A DNA stretch of 43,607 nt from Candidatus Andersenbacteria bacterium RIFCSPHIGHO2_02_FULL_46_16 (GCA_001817065.1 MHHQ01000013.1:24410-68016), one strand, 5' to 3'; positions 16,347-26,757 are shown, counted from the first letter of the stretch. Notes: generated by a model not told the origin, from the sequence alone. Numbers and translations: made by a program.

Positions 16347-17879
16347 ATGACGCATCGAACTGTTTGGCTATCTCTTCTGCTGATTATCCTGATTGGCCTA
16401 GGTTTACGTTCCTACCAACTGACCACTCGTAGTCTATGGTTTGACGAAGCTTTTTCCTGGCGGCTTATTCAATTTCCCGTACCAGAGATGATTGCCCGTG
16501 ATGCTGCTGACGTCCATCCGCCGCTTTACTATTTGCTCCTCAAAGGCTGGTCAGTTATTTTTGCCACCTCTCTACTCTCCTTGCGTTCCTTCTCAGTCCT
16601 TATGGCTGGACTAACAATTCTAGGCGCTTATCTTTTTACCTCGGTAGCCTTACGCAGTCGTGCCGCAGGCTTGCTGGCCGCCCTGTTATTGGCCTTATCT
16701 GGGTGGCAAATTCAGTTTGCCTGGGAAGCTCGGATGTATACCTTGGGCACGGCTTTTATTCTTCTCTCTTCCTGGTTCCTCCTCCGAGCCATGCGTCATC
16801 ATCGTTGGTTCGATTGGCTGGGGTACGCGTTGACCGCGACTGGTCTGCTCTATATCCATTACTACGCTTTGTTTTCTATAGCTGCCCAATTTTTATTCAT
16901 TGTTGGTTATATTGTCATCACTACTCGAGGCCGAATAGGCGAAATACTACAGTGGTCGCTCTTCTGGTCGGCCGCGGTGTCCTATCTATTAATTATGCTA
17001 CTTTTCCTGCCTTGGCTGCCGACCTTTATCGCACAAAATTCACAAGTCCAGGCATCGTATTGGATTCCAGCTATTGGCGGCTGGTCAATCCCTGATACTT
17101 TTTATCGCATGTTTGCTCCTACGTCGGCCATTCCACCTCACACTGGCCTGGTCTGGATAATCCTGGCTCTCCTGCCCATAGCTGCCACTATCATTGGCTT
17201 AATATTGTTAATACTCCCGCCGCTTTTTCCCAACCACGTGTATGCCCGTGACTCCGCCTGGTTAATCTTTTCTTCCATTGTCACGCCGTTCGTTGGAAGT
17301 ATCATCCTATCCTTTCTCGGTCAAAGCTTATACCAAGATAGATTCTTTGTTTTTGCCCACATTTTTATTATTTGTGGTTTGGCCGTTCTGCTGATGCGGA
17401 TTCCCTTCAGACGCACGCGATTACTCCTAATTGTGCTTGTAGTTGCGGGATTTCTCACGGCGGACATAGCTTACTGGCGCGAGCTTGATATCCCGCATCA
17501 CCTAGGAGCCCGAGCAGCACTAGCTGCCGCAGCTGGGCAATTTAAACCATCCGACAGAATTATTGCCAGTTCTCCCTTCATCTATTTCGCTGCACTGCAC
17601 TACGCTCAAGAAGAGCACCAGCTGCCAAGTCCCAAACTATATTCCGAAACGAATCAATTATCTCATTTTGCTGGCGGTCCCATTTTAGTTAACGAAGACA
17701 TTGTGGGGCCAGCCGTATTTAATCAGCCCGGTAACCTATGGGTAGTCGATACGACTGGCTTTGGTGCTTCTCCGCTAACTGTCCCATCTAACTGGCGCCT
17801 CATCTCAACACAATCCTTTCCTGAAGTCTTTGCCCACCAAGGTGACGTGATCGTTTCCTATTATCAAGCACCGCAATAA
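16347..17879 (+). CDS. GT39/ArnT-like multi-TM glycosyltransferase
   Basis: 'GLRSYQLTTRSLWFDEAFSWRL...DVHPPLYYLLLKGW' (PMT-superfamily N-terminal signature), many TM helices. Confidence 0.85.
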   Translation: MTHRTVWLSLLLIILIGLGLRSYQLTTRSLWFDEAFSWRLIQFPVPEMIARDAADVHPPLYYLLLKGWSVIFATSLLSLRSFSVLMAGLTILGAYLFTSVALRSRAAGLLAALLLALSGWQIQFAWEARMYTLGTAFILLSSWFLLRAMRHHRWFDWLGYALTATGLLYIHYYALFSIAAQFLFIVGYIVITTRGRIGEILQWSLFWSAAVSYLLIMLLFLPWLPTFIAQNSQVQASYWIPAIGGWSIPDTFYRMFAPTSAIPPHTGLVWIILALLPIAATIIGLILLILPPLFPNHVYARDSAWLIFSSIVTPFVGSIILSFLGQSLYQDRFFVFAHIFIICGLAVLLMRIPFRRTRLLLIVLVVAGFLTADIAYWRELDIPHHLGARAALAAAAGQFKPSDRIIASSPFIYFAALHYAQEEHQLPSPKLYSETNQLSHFAGGPILVNEDIVGPAVFNQPGNLWVVDTTGFGASPLTVPSNWRLISTQSFPEVFAHQGDVIVSYYQAPQ

Positions 17880-17904
17880 CTGTTCGCTATTTAGCTCGAC
17901 AACT

Positions 17905-18798
17905 TCATTGTCCCTCTGACTCCCCGAGAGCTGTCTTGTAATATATCCGATGGGGAATTCTCACATCGATGTGTTGCATGGCCGCCACTTCTTCGGGGCT
18001 CACAGTTTCTTGTATCAGTTTCCTGATCACTTCAATTTGCCCTTCCGCTGGTCTGGTCACATCGAATAACACCGTCCAGTTATTATTCAAAACAATTTTA
18101 ACTTCACGTGCTGCTAAGGACGGTACATGCACTTCACCAATTTGCGCCCCAACTAGCTGAGGCAACTTTTCACCAGCCACTTGTAAAAAACTGATTAACG
18201 ACGCATCTACCGCTGCCGCCCCGATAGTCACCATAGCCTCTTCGTCATCATTCTTGACTGTCGTTAATACAACGCCGGGCAAAGTGTCTAATCGGGCCAT
18301 TTCGTAAGCAATCCCTTGCTCGTCTAAGAAGTAATATTTACCGCCCGACAACAATAGCGACACCGGTGTTTTCTCTTGCACAATTGCTTTGATTGTACCG
18401 GGCAATTTTCTCACTACATGCACCGTTCGTACTTTCGCTAGGCGTCCTTGAATTAGTTCTTCAATAGTGTTGGCTTGCACAAAAAATATATTTTTACCCA
18501 ATGGGCTACTGGCAATTTCCTCATTTATAATCTTTTTCACTTCGTTAGCCGTTTCTTCTCTGGCATCAACAACCGTCACGGCTTGCACATCAAACATGTT
18601 AGTAAAAAATAATAACCATCCGAATAAGACCAAAGGAATCATTAATAATGCAACAAGCAGACCGATCGAAAGCCACTGCAAAATAACGCTCTGAAACATT
18701 GTCCATTGCGCGGACTTGCGAGCCATGAAACTGAGGGACTCCCCTGGTCGTCGTAGTTTTCCTTTCAATAATTGCGATTCCTTAGGCCATAATTTCAT
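17905..18798 (-). CDS. ftsQ: FtsQ/DivIB-type cell-division protein (POTRA)
   Basis: Single N-terminal TM, then 'FDVQAVTVVDAREETANEVKKIIN...IFFVQANTIEELIQGRLAKVRTVHVVRKLPGTIKAIVQEKTPVSLL...YYFLDEQGIAY'. Confidence 0.75.
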   Translation of the reverse strand: MKLWPKESQLLKGKLRRPGESLSFMARKSAQWTMFQSVILQWLSIGLLVALLMIPLVLFGWLLFFTNMFDVQAVTVVDAREETANEVKKIINEEIASSPLGKNIFFVQANTIEELIQGRLAKVRTVHVVRKLPGTIKAIVQEKTPVSLLLSGGKYYFLDEQGIAYEMARLDTLPGVVLTTVKNDDEEAMVTIGAAAVDASLISFLQVAGEKLPQLVGAQIGEVHVPSLAAREVKIVLNNNWTVLFDVTRPAEGQIEVIRKLIQETVSPEEVAAMQHIDVRIPHRIYYKTALGESEGQ

Positions 18799-19084
18799 CT
18801 CTCCAGTATTGCTGATATCAACTAAGACAGCCAGTATCCACTCTTCTCATCTTCTCTTTCTCCTAAAAAACCTCCTTCCAACACCTAACGGAGCTAGCTA
18901 TACCCGTGCTTGGTATTAAATAGCCCAGTTGTTTCTGGTTGTCCTGATCAACCTTCCTGTTGACTGTCTATCAACGCTTCGGTATAAATAACCATCGTCA
19001 GGAATCGTGCACAAACTAGTTTCACAGCATAAGGTATTCTCCCCGTTCGTTACAAACTTCAAAGTTAAAAACAAGGAAAGAGCT

Positions 19085-19702
19085 ATGGTCAGTCCCAATG
19101 AACTCTTTGAGCCGCCTTCTGAATTAGAAGTCGCCGAAGCCAACCAATTACAGCACCGAGAATTTGCCATGTTCTCCGCTCTGCTGTATATACTGAGTGA
19201 TGCCGACAGTCGCAAGAGGCTGACCTGCCTCCCGCAGCTAACGCCCCGTCAACCCTCTCATTCCAATCGCTTCAGAATTTCCTTTCTGCGCTGCTTTCGT
19301 CTCCTTAGCTTATCCGAAAGAAAGTACGTCAAGTCATTCTTTCTCGGTAGCCTTCGGCAGGCATACTATGCGTCTCTTGCCCCTAAAAGCTACTTACTGC
19401 AAAGCTGGTTGGATAAAGAGGAAATAGATCACGATCAAGACTTCCTTTCCTGGTGCGCGGGTCAACATTGCCGGCGACTATCTGCAGCCGATATGTTTCT
19501 AGTTCTGGTGCAGTTAGAGTGTTGTGTTCTGCGTGAGAATTTTATGCCGGTCTGGTCTGGGTTTACTATCTCCTCGGCTGGCAAGTTACGAGCGATGATG
19601 TGGCGCATAATACAATGCGGCGCGAGCACCATTAATCCTTTCACTTCGGCCGGCGAAGTCAGGTATTTGGTACGAACCACTCACTTTAGCTGTGAGATCT
19701 AG
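19085..19702 (+). CDS. Hypothetical protein (205 aa)
   Basis: Start MVSPNELFEPPSELEV with upstream 'aaggaaagagct'. Followed by a terminator-like hairpin and T-run at 19713-19748. Confidence 0.55.
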   Translation: MVSPNELFEPPSELEVAEANQLQHREFAMFSALLYILSDADSRKRLTCLPQLTPRQPSHSNRFRISFLRCFRLLSLSERKYVKSFFLGSLRQAYYASLAPKSYLLQSWLDKEEIDHDQDFLSWCAGQHCRRLSAADMFLVLVQLECCVLRENFMPVWSGFTISSAGKLRAMMWRIIQCGASTINPFTSAGEVRYLVRTTHFSCEI

Positions 19703-19712
19703 CGTTTCCCAC

Positions 19713-19748
19713 CCGAATGAATTCAACAGAATTTACTCGGTTTTTTTT
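19713..19748 (+). terminator. Rho-independent terminator-like hairpin
   Basis: CCGAATGAATTC-aaca-GAATTTACTCGG (10/12 Watson-Crick, remainder G-T/A-C) followed by TTTTTTTT. Confidence 0.6.
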
Positions 19749-21049
19749 ATGGTTTTAAAGCCCACCCACCGTTGCAATACTTTCGGAACATTGATGCTGC
19801 CATCGGCTTGCTGATAATTCTCCATAATAGCAATTAAAGTCCGTCCAATCGCAAACACTGTAGCATCATTCATATGCACCAGCTCCAATTTTCCCGCCGC
19901 TCTTTTCAAGCGGGTATTAAGACGTCTCGCTTGATAATCCGTCATTAAATCTGATGTATGGGTTTCGCGATATTTATTTTGTCCCGGAAGCCACGCTTCA
20001 ATGTCTATTTGCCGAGCATCCGGATCACTCATGTCTCCAGCTGCGTTGGCCACGACGCGGTAAGGCACTTTTAGCTGCTGCATTAGATGTTCCTGTATAG
20101 CAATGATGAACTCCTGTTCCGCTAAGGAATTCTCCGCGGTCGTGAAGGACTCAATTTCCAATTTATCAAATTGGTGCACCCGGAAAATACCTTTAGTATC
20201 CTTGCCGTAAGAACCGGCTTCACGCCTAAAGCTGGTAGAGTAACCCAAGTAACGCAATGGTAAAACTTCCTCCGCTAACACCTCGTCCATATGCAAAGGT
20301 CCCAGCGTATGTTCAGCGCTCCCAATCAAAAATACATCATCGCTTGGAATATAATATCTTTCGTCACGCGGTTCTAATCGCGCCATGCGTTCAAATATCT
20401 GCGGTCTGATAAAAACCGGCGGCACAATCGGTATAAATGGTTTTGTCGGCACCTCCACTCCCGCCTGTCGCGCAATCTTAGCCAATGTTTTCTCGCTGGT
20501 TAAAACTTTCAGTGCTAATTGAATCAGCGCAAACTGCAGTTGCACTAAGGGGCCCATTAAATAATTAAAACGAGCACCTGCCACCTGCGCCGCTCGATTC
20601 ATATCAATAACTTTAAGCTCCTTGCCTAGCTCCCAGTGTTCCTTGGGAGCGAATTTAAATTTATTTATCATTCCCCACTGCCTTAGCACTTTATTGTTTG
20701 CCTCTCCTTTTCCTTCAGGGACATCAGCTGCCACTAAATTTGGCAATTTATGCCAAGCCGCATTCCTCGCGCTAGTTATTTTTTCTAGTTCGCTCTCTTG
20801 CTCCTTAAGCTCCCGTGATAATTTCTTCAGCTCAACAATCTTTTTCTGTTTGTCTTGTCCGGGCGTCTCCTGCATGACCCTATTAGCCTCATTCTGTTTC
20901 GCTCTCCCCTCTTCTGCCAGGCCAAGCAATCGGCGCCACTCTTCGTCCAGTTCCTTAACTTCGTTTAATGTTTCATTGGACACACCACGGCGCGCTAAAT
21001 TCTTTGCTGTTTCTGCCAAGTTTATTCTGATTAATTCAATGTCTATCAT
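19733..21049 (-). CDS. serS: Seryl-tRNA synthetase
   Basis: N-terminal coiled coil and class II motifs 'GSAEHTLGPLHMDEVL...LRYLGYSTSFRREAGSYGKDTKGIFRVHQFDKLE'. Confidence 0.97.
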   Translation of the reverse strand: MIDIELIRINLAETAKNLARRGVSNETLNEVKELDEEWRRLLGLAEEGRAKQNEANRVMQETPGQDKQKKIVELKKLSRELKEQESELEKITSARNAAWHKLPNLVAADVPEGKGEANNKVLRQWGMINKFKFAPKEHWELGKELKVIDMNRAAQVAGARFNYLMGPLVQLQFALIQLALKVLTSEKTLAKIARQAGVEVPTKPFIPIVPPVFIRPQIFERMARLEPRDERYYIPSDDVFLIGSAEHTLGPLHMDEVLAEEVLPLRYLGYSTSFRREAGSYGKDTKGIFRVHQFDKLEIESFTTAENSLAEQEFIIAIQEHLMQQLKVPYRVVANAAGDMSDPDARQIDIEAWLPGQNKYRETHTSDLMTDYQARRLNTRLKRAAGKLELVHMNDATVFAIGRTLIAIMENYQQADGSINVPKVLQRWVGFKTIKKTE

Positions 21050-21050
21050 A

Positions 21051-22520
21051 TTATTGTTTGGGTTTAAGCAGCGGGAAAGTAATCGTATCCCTGATTGACG
21101 GTGCGTTAGCGAGCAACGTGACTAACCGATCAATGCCCATTCCCCAACCTCCTGCCGGTGGCATGCCATATTCCATTGTAAGTAAATAATCCTCATCAAT
21201 CTCCGCTGCTTCGAGGTCCCCTTGTTCTCGATTGTGCTGCTGAGTGACAAACCGCTCCCTTTGCTCTACCGGGTCATTTAATTCCGAGTAAGCTTTAACT
21301 AGCTCCATACCTGACACCACTAATTGCATCACTTCCGCCACCCGGGGATCCTGCGCCTTTGTTTTGGCTAGGGGTGCTAATTCCACTGGATAGTCATACA
21401 ATAACGTCGGTTGCACCAAGGTCGGCCTGATCACTTCTTTATACAGTTCATCCACCAATTTATTAAACGTGCGGACCTTGGGCAGTGCCAATTTCCGTTC
21501 CGTAAAAATTGCTTCATACACGCTAGGCTCCTTTTCCGTCAACACATCCACACCAAAGTTTTCCTGCACTAACTCAAAAAATTTAACTCGGCGCCAGGGT
21601 GTCGCGAACTCTAGTATGGTATTACCATGGGGCAAACTAAAATCTCCGGTAAGATCTTTTACCAGCTGGCTTAACATCTGCTCCGTAAAATCCATTAAGT
21701 CCTCGTAGTCGGCGTAAGCCCAGTAAAATTCCGCCATAGTAAATTCCGGATTATGCTCACGGTCCATTCCCTCATTGCGAAAGTTCCGGCCAATCTCAAA
21801 CACTCTTTCTAGCCCACCGACTAATAAACGTTTCAAATATAACTCGGGAGCAATCCTCAGGTACAGGTCCGTATTCAACGAGTTGTGGTGCGTCACGAAA
21901 GGCTGAGCCGCTGCTCCTCCCGCTTGCGGCTGCAATATTGGTGTTTCCACCTCCAGAAAACCGGCTTCCTTCAAATACTTTCTTAGCCAGTCCATCGCTT
22001 CACTTTTAATAACGATTGGCCAGCGCGATCCCTCGTTTTGCAGTAAGTCGAGCGCCCGTCGCCGGTATCGCTTCTCTGGATCTTTCAAGCCGTGCCTTTT
22101 ATCCGGCAATGGCCGGATATTCTTGGCTAGCCAGTGCCAGCTGTCAGCCAAAAGTGTCTGCATACCTCGTTTGGACGTGATCGCTCGGCCTGCTATTTGT
22201 ACGAAATCCCCCGCGTCAATCATGGCTGATTTGTCGTAATTATCTCCCAGATTCTCGCGTGATAACTGCACCTGCACCTTACCGTATGCATCGCTCACAT
22301 CAATAAACGACACCGCACCGTGCCGGCGCATCGCTAACACCCTCCCGACAATTAACACTCCTTGTTTGTTCGTTTGCAATTGCTCAAACGAAGCCAGCAG
22401 TTCGGCTGTAGTATGTGTTCGTCTGGCCTCAGCTGGATACGGGCTTACACCCGCGTCAATTAACTCTTGCCGCTTGGTCAGTCGCAGTTGCCTGATCTCT
22501 TGAAGTCTTTCATTAGCCAT
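21051..22520 (-). CDS. lysS: Lysyl-tRNA synthetase (class II)
   Basis: 'GGAAAQPFVTHHNSLNTDLYLRIAPELYLKRLLVGGLERVFEIGRNFRNEGMDREHNPEFTMAEFYWAYADYEDLM'; 'GMPPAGGWGMGIDRLVTLL'. Confidence 0.98.
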   Translation of the reverse strand: MANERLQEIRQLRLTKRQELIDAGVSPYPAEARRTHTTAELLASFEQLQTNKQGVLIVGRVLAMRRHGAVSFIDVSDAYGKVQVQLSRENLGDNYDKSAMIDAGDFVQIAGRAITSKRGMQTLLADSWHWLAKNIRPLPDKRHGLKDPEKRYRRRALDLLQNEGSRWPIVIKSEAMDWLRKYLKEAGFLEVETPILQPQAGGAAAQPFVTHHNSLNTDLYLRIAPELYLKRLLVGGLERVFEIGRNFRNEGMDREHNPEFTMAEFYWAYADYEDLMDFTEQMLSQLVKDLTGDFSLPHGNTILEFATPWRRVKFFELVQENFGVDVLTEKEPSVYEAIFTERKLALPKVRTFNKLVDELYKEVIRPTLVQPTLLYDYPVELAPLAKTKAQDPRVAEVMQLVVSGMELVKAYSELNDPVEQRERFVTQQHNREQGDLEAAEIDEDYLLTMEYGMPPAGGWGMGIDRLVTLLANAPSIRDTITFPLLKPKQ

Positions 22521-22613
22521 CGTTAATTAGAGTAGCTAGAAAATCCAAAAGAGTACACAGTCATCCAGACCAATGTCGATAGTTTCCACATGCCACCCTG
22601 GCCCGAAAATCAG

Positions 22614-23069
22614 CTACAGGATTTCTATCACTTCGCAATCCTTTTCGCCCGCTGGTGTAGGAATTAATATTTTTTCCCCCTTCTTGCGGCCCATCAAAGC
22701 TTGTCCCATCGGTGATTCATTGCTAATTTTCGCTGCCATCGGATCAGCTTCATTTGAACCCACGATGCGGTACACGATTTCCTGTCCATTACAATTCAGT
22801 TTAACGATAGTCCCTACGTTTACTTCGTGCTTACTGACATGAGTAATCACGTGCGCGTTTTTTAGCGCCACTTCTAATTCCGCAATTTTAGTCTCTATCC
22901 GTCTCTGCTCCTCCTTGGCGCTTACATACTCAGCGTTTTCTGATAAATCACCCTGTTCTTTCGCGGTATGAATAGCATCAGCAATCTCGCGGCGTCTTAC
23001 CGTCTTCAACTCCAGCAGTTTTTCTTGTAGGTCTTTTAGTCCTTCTTTAGTTAAGTATGTTTCTTTCAT
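22614..23069 (-). CDS. greA: Transcription elongation factor GreA
   Basis: 'LTKEGLKDLQEKLLELKTVRRREIADAIHTAKEQGDLSENAEYVSAKEEQ...ESPMGQALMGRKKGEKILIPTPAGEKDCEVIEI'. Confidence 0.97.
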   Translation of the reverse strand: MKETYLTKEGLKDLQEKLLELKTVRRREIADAIHTAKEQGDLSENAEYVSAKEEQRRIETKIAELEVALKNAHVITHVSKHEVNVGTIVKLNCNGQEIVYRIVGSNEADPMAAKISNESPMGQALMGRKKGEKILIPTPAGEKDCEVIEIL

Positions 23070-23160
23070 AATCGTTTAAAATTAAATTATCCTCTCGCGT
23101 TTATTTTATTAAAACAACCCATCCGACTTGATGTAATTATTACTTGCCAACTAGGATAAA

Positions 23161-23189
23161 AGTTTATGAGGCGAAGCTATTACGGTCAA
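23161..23189 (-). promoter_or_regulatory. Putative sigma70-type promoter upstream of greA
   Basis: Minus strand TTGACC, 17-nt spacer, TAAACT. Confidence 0.4.
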
Positions 23190-23306
23190 GTAAATTTGTT
23201 CACACTTTGTCACTTTTAATTGACAATTTTCCTCAGCCATTGTTCCTGTCTTAATGTATTAATTAGTGTTGCTTATTATTAGCAAGGTACCAGGTATTTG
23301 TAAAGA

Positions 23307-25172
23307 TTATTTAACGTGTTCTATCCACCACTGCCAAATCTCTTCAGCTACTGGGATTGCGTCCACATCCCCTTTGCCGCCTTCCTCTAATAATACCGTA
23401 ATGACCAAATTAGGGCTTTCTATAGGCCCGTAACTCGTAAACCAGGCATGCGTAATATCTTCTCGCGAATCCAATTGTGCCGTTCCGGTCTTTCCGGCTA
23501 AGGCGATTGGCAGACTATTTAACCTTCTGGCCGATCCCTCCTGCACTGCTTGTCTCATGCCCTGTTGCACAATTTTTAAATTATTCAAGCTAATCGGTAA
23601 CTTCGTGCTGTGCTCTTTATGGGTGCTGATTGTTTTCCCTCCTCTGGTTTGCTCGGCGACCACATACGGGGTATATACTATCCCGCCATTCGCAATTGCT
23701 GCTGTGCTAACCGCTACTTGCAATGGTGAAACCAGCACATCTCCTTGGCCAATTCCCAGGTGATAAGTATCTCCGATATACCAGGGCTCATTCTTAGTCT
23801 CCATTTTCCATTCTGGCGATGGCAACAGTCCCGCCGTTTCTCCTGGCAAATCAATCCCAGTTTGTTTCCCCCAGGCAAAGTAATTCAAATATTTAGTAAT
23901 TTTTCTAACACCGAGTCCCTCTTTAGTTTCGTCCCCACCGACCAGCAAATAAAAAAATGTATTTACCGATTCCGCGATCGCCTTCGTCACATTAGTCTGT
24001 CCGTGGCCACCTGCTTTCCAGTCCGGAAAATTCCACGCGCCAATCTGGATCCCGCCGCTGGATAACACCGTTGTTTGGCTAGTGATCAACTTCTCTTCTA
24101 AACCGGCGGCTGCGATCAGCGGTTTAATGGTCGATCCTGGCGGGTACTTTCCACCGATTGCCCGATTAAACAGCGGTTGTTGTGCATCGAGCAAGACTGA
24201 TCGAGATTCATCCTGCCGAGCTGGTTGCGAAAAAACATTAGGATCGTATGTGGGATAATTCACTAACGCGAGCACCGCACCAGACGATGGATCTAGAGCT
24301 ATCACTGCTCCACGGCGTTTATTTTCCGCTAATAAGTTAAAGATGAATTCCTGCAGATCCGCATCGAGCGTCAATACTAAATCATTGCCTGGCTCGGGCG
24401 CGACCTGGGATAACTCTTTTTGCGGTTGACCATCAGCGTTCACTTCCACATAAGCGGCACCAGACCGTCCACGTAACTCTTGGTCATATTTTCTCTCAAT
24501 TCCAGATTTTCCCACTAAGTCATTCATTATTAACGAATTATTGTTGACCATTTCCTCTGCACTTGCGAGGCCAGTGTAACCAAGCACATGGGACATAGCA
24601 TGCGGTTTTAAGTAATTGCGCACCGAGGCGGATGCTAGTTTCGCTCCTGGCAGTTCCTTCAGTGCCCGTTCCAATTCAATAACAACTTCATGTATTAAAG
24701 ATTTCTTTAATAACACCGGCTGAATATTACCGCGCGCTAAATGAATCGCTTCTCTTGCCTGTGTCGGCTCCAGGTCAGTATATTTAACCAAGCCTTCAAT
24801 CAGGCCGCTTTCGTTCTCCTGGTTAGGCATATACAGCGGGTCTAATACTAAGTCTGTACTGGCAATATTTTCGACGACCTGTCGCCCAAAGCGATCATAA
24901 ACAATCCCTCTTGGCGCTGCCTGTAAAGTGATCGAAACACGATTCTCTTCGGCCTGTACGTGCCAAGTGGTACCTTGTATCACCTGTAAGTAATAACTTC
25001 TGCCTAACAAGATTGCCACCGCGCAAACTAAAATAATCCGTAACAATTTTAGCCGCATCACTCTTTTGGCGACAGTAGTAGTAAAGCTATCAATCATCGA
25101 CAGCGTGGTATTGCTTGGTCGCAATTGCTTCCGTCGTGCTGCCGAGTCTGTCAGCCTGTTTAATATTCCCAT
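23307..25172 (-). CDS. mrdA: Penicillin-binding protein 2 (elongasome transpeptidase)
   Basis: 'GGKYPPGSTIKPLIAAAGLEE' (SxxK), 'ESVNTFFY' (SxN), 'LAGKTGTAQLD' (KTGT); adjacent to mreD/mreC/mreB. Confidence 0.95.
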   Translation of the reverse strand: MGILNRLTDSAARRKQLRPSNTTLSMIDSFTTTVAKRVMRLKLLRIILVCAVAILLGRSYYLQVIQGTTWHVQAEENRVSITLQAAPRGIVYDRFGRQVVENIASTDLVLDPLYMPNQENESGLIEGLVKYTDLEPTQAREAIHLARGNIQPVLLKKSLIHEVVIELERALKELPGAKLASASVRNYLKPHAMSHVLGYTGLASAEEMVNNNSLIMNDLVGKSGIERKYDQELRGRSGAAYVEVNADGQPQKELSQVAPEPGNDLVLTLDADLQEFIFNLLAENKRRGAVIALDPSSGAVLALVNYPTYDPNVFSQPARQDESRSVLLDAQQPLFNRAIGGKYPPGSTIKPLIAAAGLEEKLITSQTTVLSSGGIQIGAWNFPDWKAGGHGQTNVTKAIAESVNTFFYLLVGGDETKEGLGVRKITKYLNYFAWGKQTGIDLPGETAGLLPSPEWKMETKNEPWYIGDTYHLGIGQGDVLVSPLQVAVSTAAIANGGIVYTPYVVAEQTRGGKTISTHKEHSTKLPISLNNLKIVQQGMRQAVQEGSARRLNSLPIALAGKTGTAQLDSREDITHAWFTSYGPIESPNLVITVLLEEGGKGDVDAIPVAEEIWQWWIEHVK

Positions 25173-25210
25173 ATCGTCACCATGTTCGATTATAATACAC
25201 AGCTATAGAT

Positions 25211-25368
25211 GTCACATTATGAAATGCCACTCTTAAATAAACGGGTGGCGGCGCGGGGGACCCCCACCGAGCGCCTGCAGGCTGCCCGCCTGGCAGGCCG
25301 AAGCCGTCGGGTGGGGGTGCAGCGCCGACAGGGCCCGTCACTATATTTGTGGCATTTCATAATGTGAC
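25211..25368. repeat. Inverted-repeat element: perfect 20-bp terminal inverted repeats around a very GC-rich core
   Basis: GTCACATTATGAAATGCCAC (25211-25230) and its exact reverse complement GTGGCATTTCATAATGTGAC (25349-25368). Core contains further nested inverted repeats (e.g. CCCCCACCG / CGGGTGGGGG). Confidence 0.85.
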
Positions 25369-25796
25369 TTCCATATAATAGTTAGAAAAGAGGTTATTAT
25401 CGTTATTAACATCATTGGTCCTACCACCGTCCAGGGTATCACCGCCACGTTTCGCATACTAATAATCTCTGGTAGAAAAAGTGTTACAGTTTGCATTATT
25501 ATAGTGAGACTTAATATTCCCACCAAAGCTGCGCTCACATCTACCTGACCCCGCCAAACTTTTTTTACCAGGTAGGGCAAAAAAACTACTAAACTAGCTA
25601 GTCCAGGCAGTGATACTGAAAAAAGTTCGGTATAAACAGCCAAGACCGCTAGGTAAACCAACGGACCATTGACCGAATAAGTTAAAACAATTGGCAGAAA
25701 GATGATTAACGGCAATAACCAGACAACTTTACTCACCAGCATACTCAAGCCTACTAATACGACAACATATATTATTTCTCGTGCCGCTTCTTTCAT
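25341..25796 (-). CDS. mreD: MreD-like rod-shape membrane protein
   Basis: 151-aa multi-TM ORF, overlaps mreC by 4 bp, in mreBCD-mrdA order. Confidence 0.75.
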   Translation of the reverse strand: MKEAAREIIYVVVLVGLSMLVSKVVWLLPLIIFLPIVLTYSVNGPLVYLAVLAVYTELFSVSLPGLASLVVFLPYLVKKVWRGQVDVSAALVGILSLTIIMQTVTLFLPEIISMRNVAVIPWTVVGPMMLITIITSFLTIIWKSHYEMPQI

Positions 25797-26548
25797 GGCG
25801 CCACCAACACAGTTACCGCCTTCAGCTCGGACGTATCATAGGATAACTGTAGACGTGCTCGTTGGTACGGATCATGTTGCTCATCTTTCGATTCACGAAT
25901 ATGTCCCACTAATAAACCATACGGGACCAATCCTTCCTGCGCTGCGGTCACGACCTCCTGTCCTGGGTGTAGTGCGACGTCCCTCGGAATGGTTATCATC
26001 TCTACACTCGTATAAGACTTGCCCTGCACTAACCCCTTGCCCATTGTTTCATCAGCTAATACCTCAGCCGGGAACGTAGACTGCGGACTTGATAGCAGCT
26101 GCAGCACCGCTGTCTTTTCGAATAGCTGGCTGATAAATCCCACCACTAGAGAACTTTGTATAACCGCGGGAGACCCTAAAACCAATCCATCTTGTGCTCC
26201 TCGATTTATAATCAGCTGGGAGTGATACGTATCTATCGGTTGCGCTGCCACTCGGGCAGGAACTTCTCTAAAGCCTTCCCGGTCCGTGGACCCCAGCTGT
26301 TTTATTATGGCTTGATAATCGCGACACTCAGCTTTTAACCGTGCATTTTCAGCTACTAATGTTCCCATTTGTTCCGCTACGTTATTCGGCACGGTCAACG
26401 GTCCAATTTGCCATATCCTCCCAATTACACTCACCCAACTGCCCCACGTAAGATTGCGGGCTGTTGTCATTAGTGGCGTTTGCAGCCACAATAACCCCAA
26501 AACAATCACTACCAATATGACGAGATAAACCTTGCTTCGTTTAGTCAT
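25793..26548 (-). CDS. mreC: Rod shape-determining protein MreC
   Basis: N-terminal TM, coiled coil 'LVAENARLKAECRDYQAII', 'LIINRGAQDGLVLGSPAVIQSSLVVGFISQLFEKTAVLQLLSSPQSTFPAEV'. Confidence 0.93.
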   Translation of the reverse strand: MTKRSKVYLVILVVIVLGLLWLQTPLMTTARNLTWGSWVSVIGRIWQIGPLTVPNNVAEQMGTLVAENARLKAECRDYQAIIKQLGSTDREGFREVPARVAAQPIDTYHSQLIINRGAQDGLVLGSPAVIQSSLVVGFISQLFEKTAVLQLLSSPQSTFPAEVLADETMGKGLVQGKSYTSVEMITIPRDVALHPGQEVVTAAQEGLVPYGLLVGHIRESKDEQHDPYQRARLQLSYDTSELKAVTVLVAP

Positions 26549-26757
26549 ACCCCTTATCTTATCCCTAATCGTATAGAGTGTTTAATACCCTTTTTGTGGA
26601 CTTGTCCCAAGTTTCACCTTCCCGAATTAACACGAGAGCATCCTGTGCACGTCTGAATGATTACTGGACATTCCTCAACCTACTTTTAATCAATCGATAT
26701 TAAACCCTTCACGTCAACGATACACTTAATCAGCTACGATTAATAAATCTTAGTACT

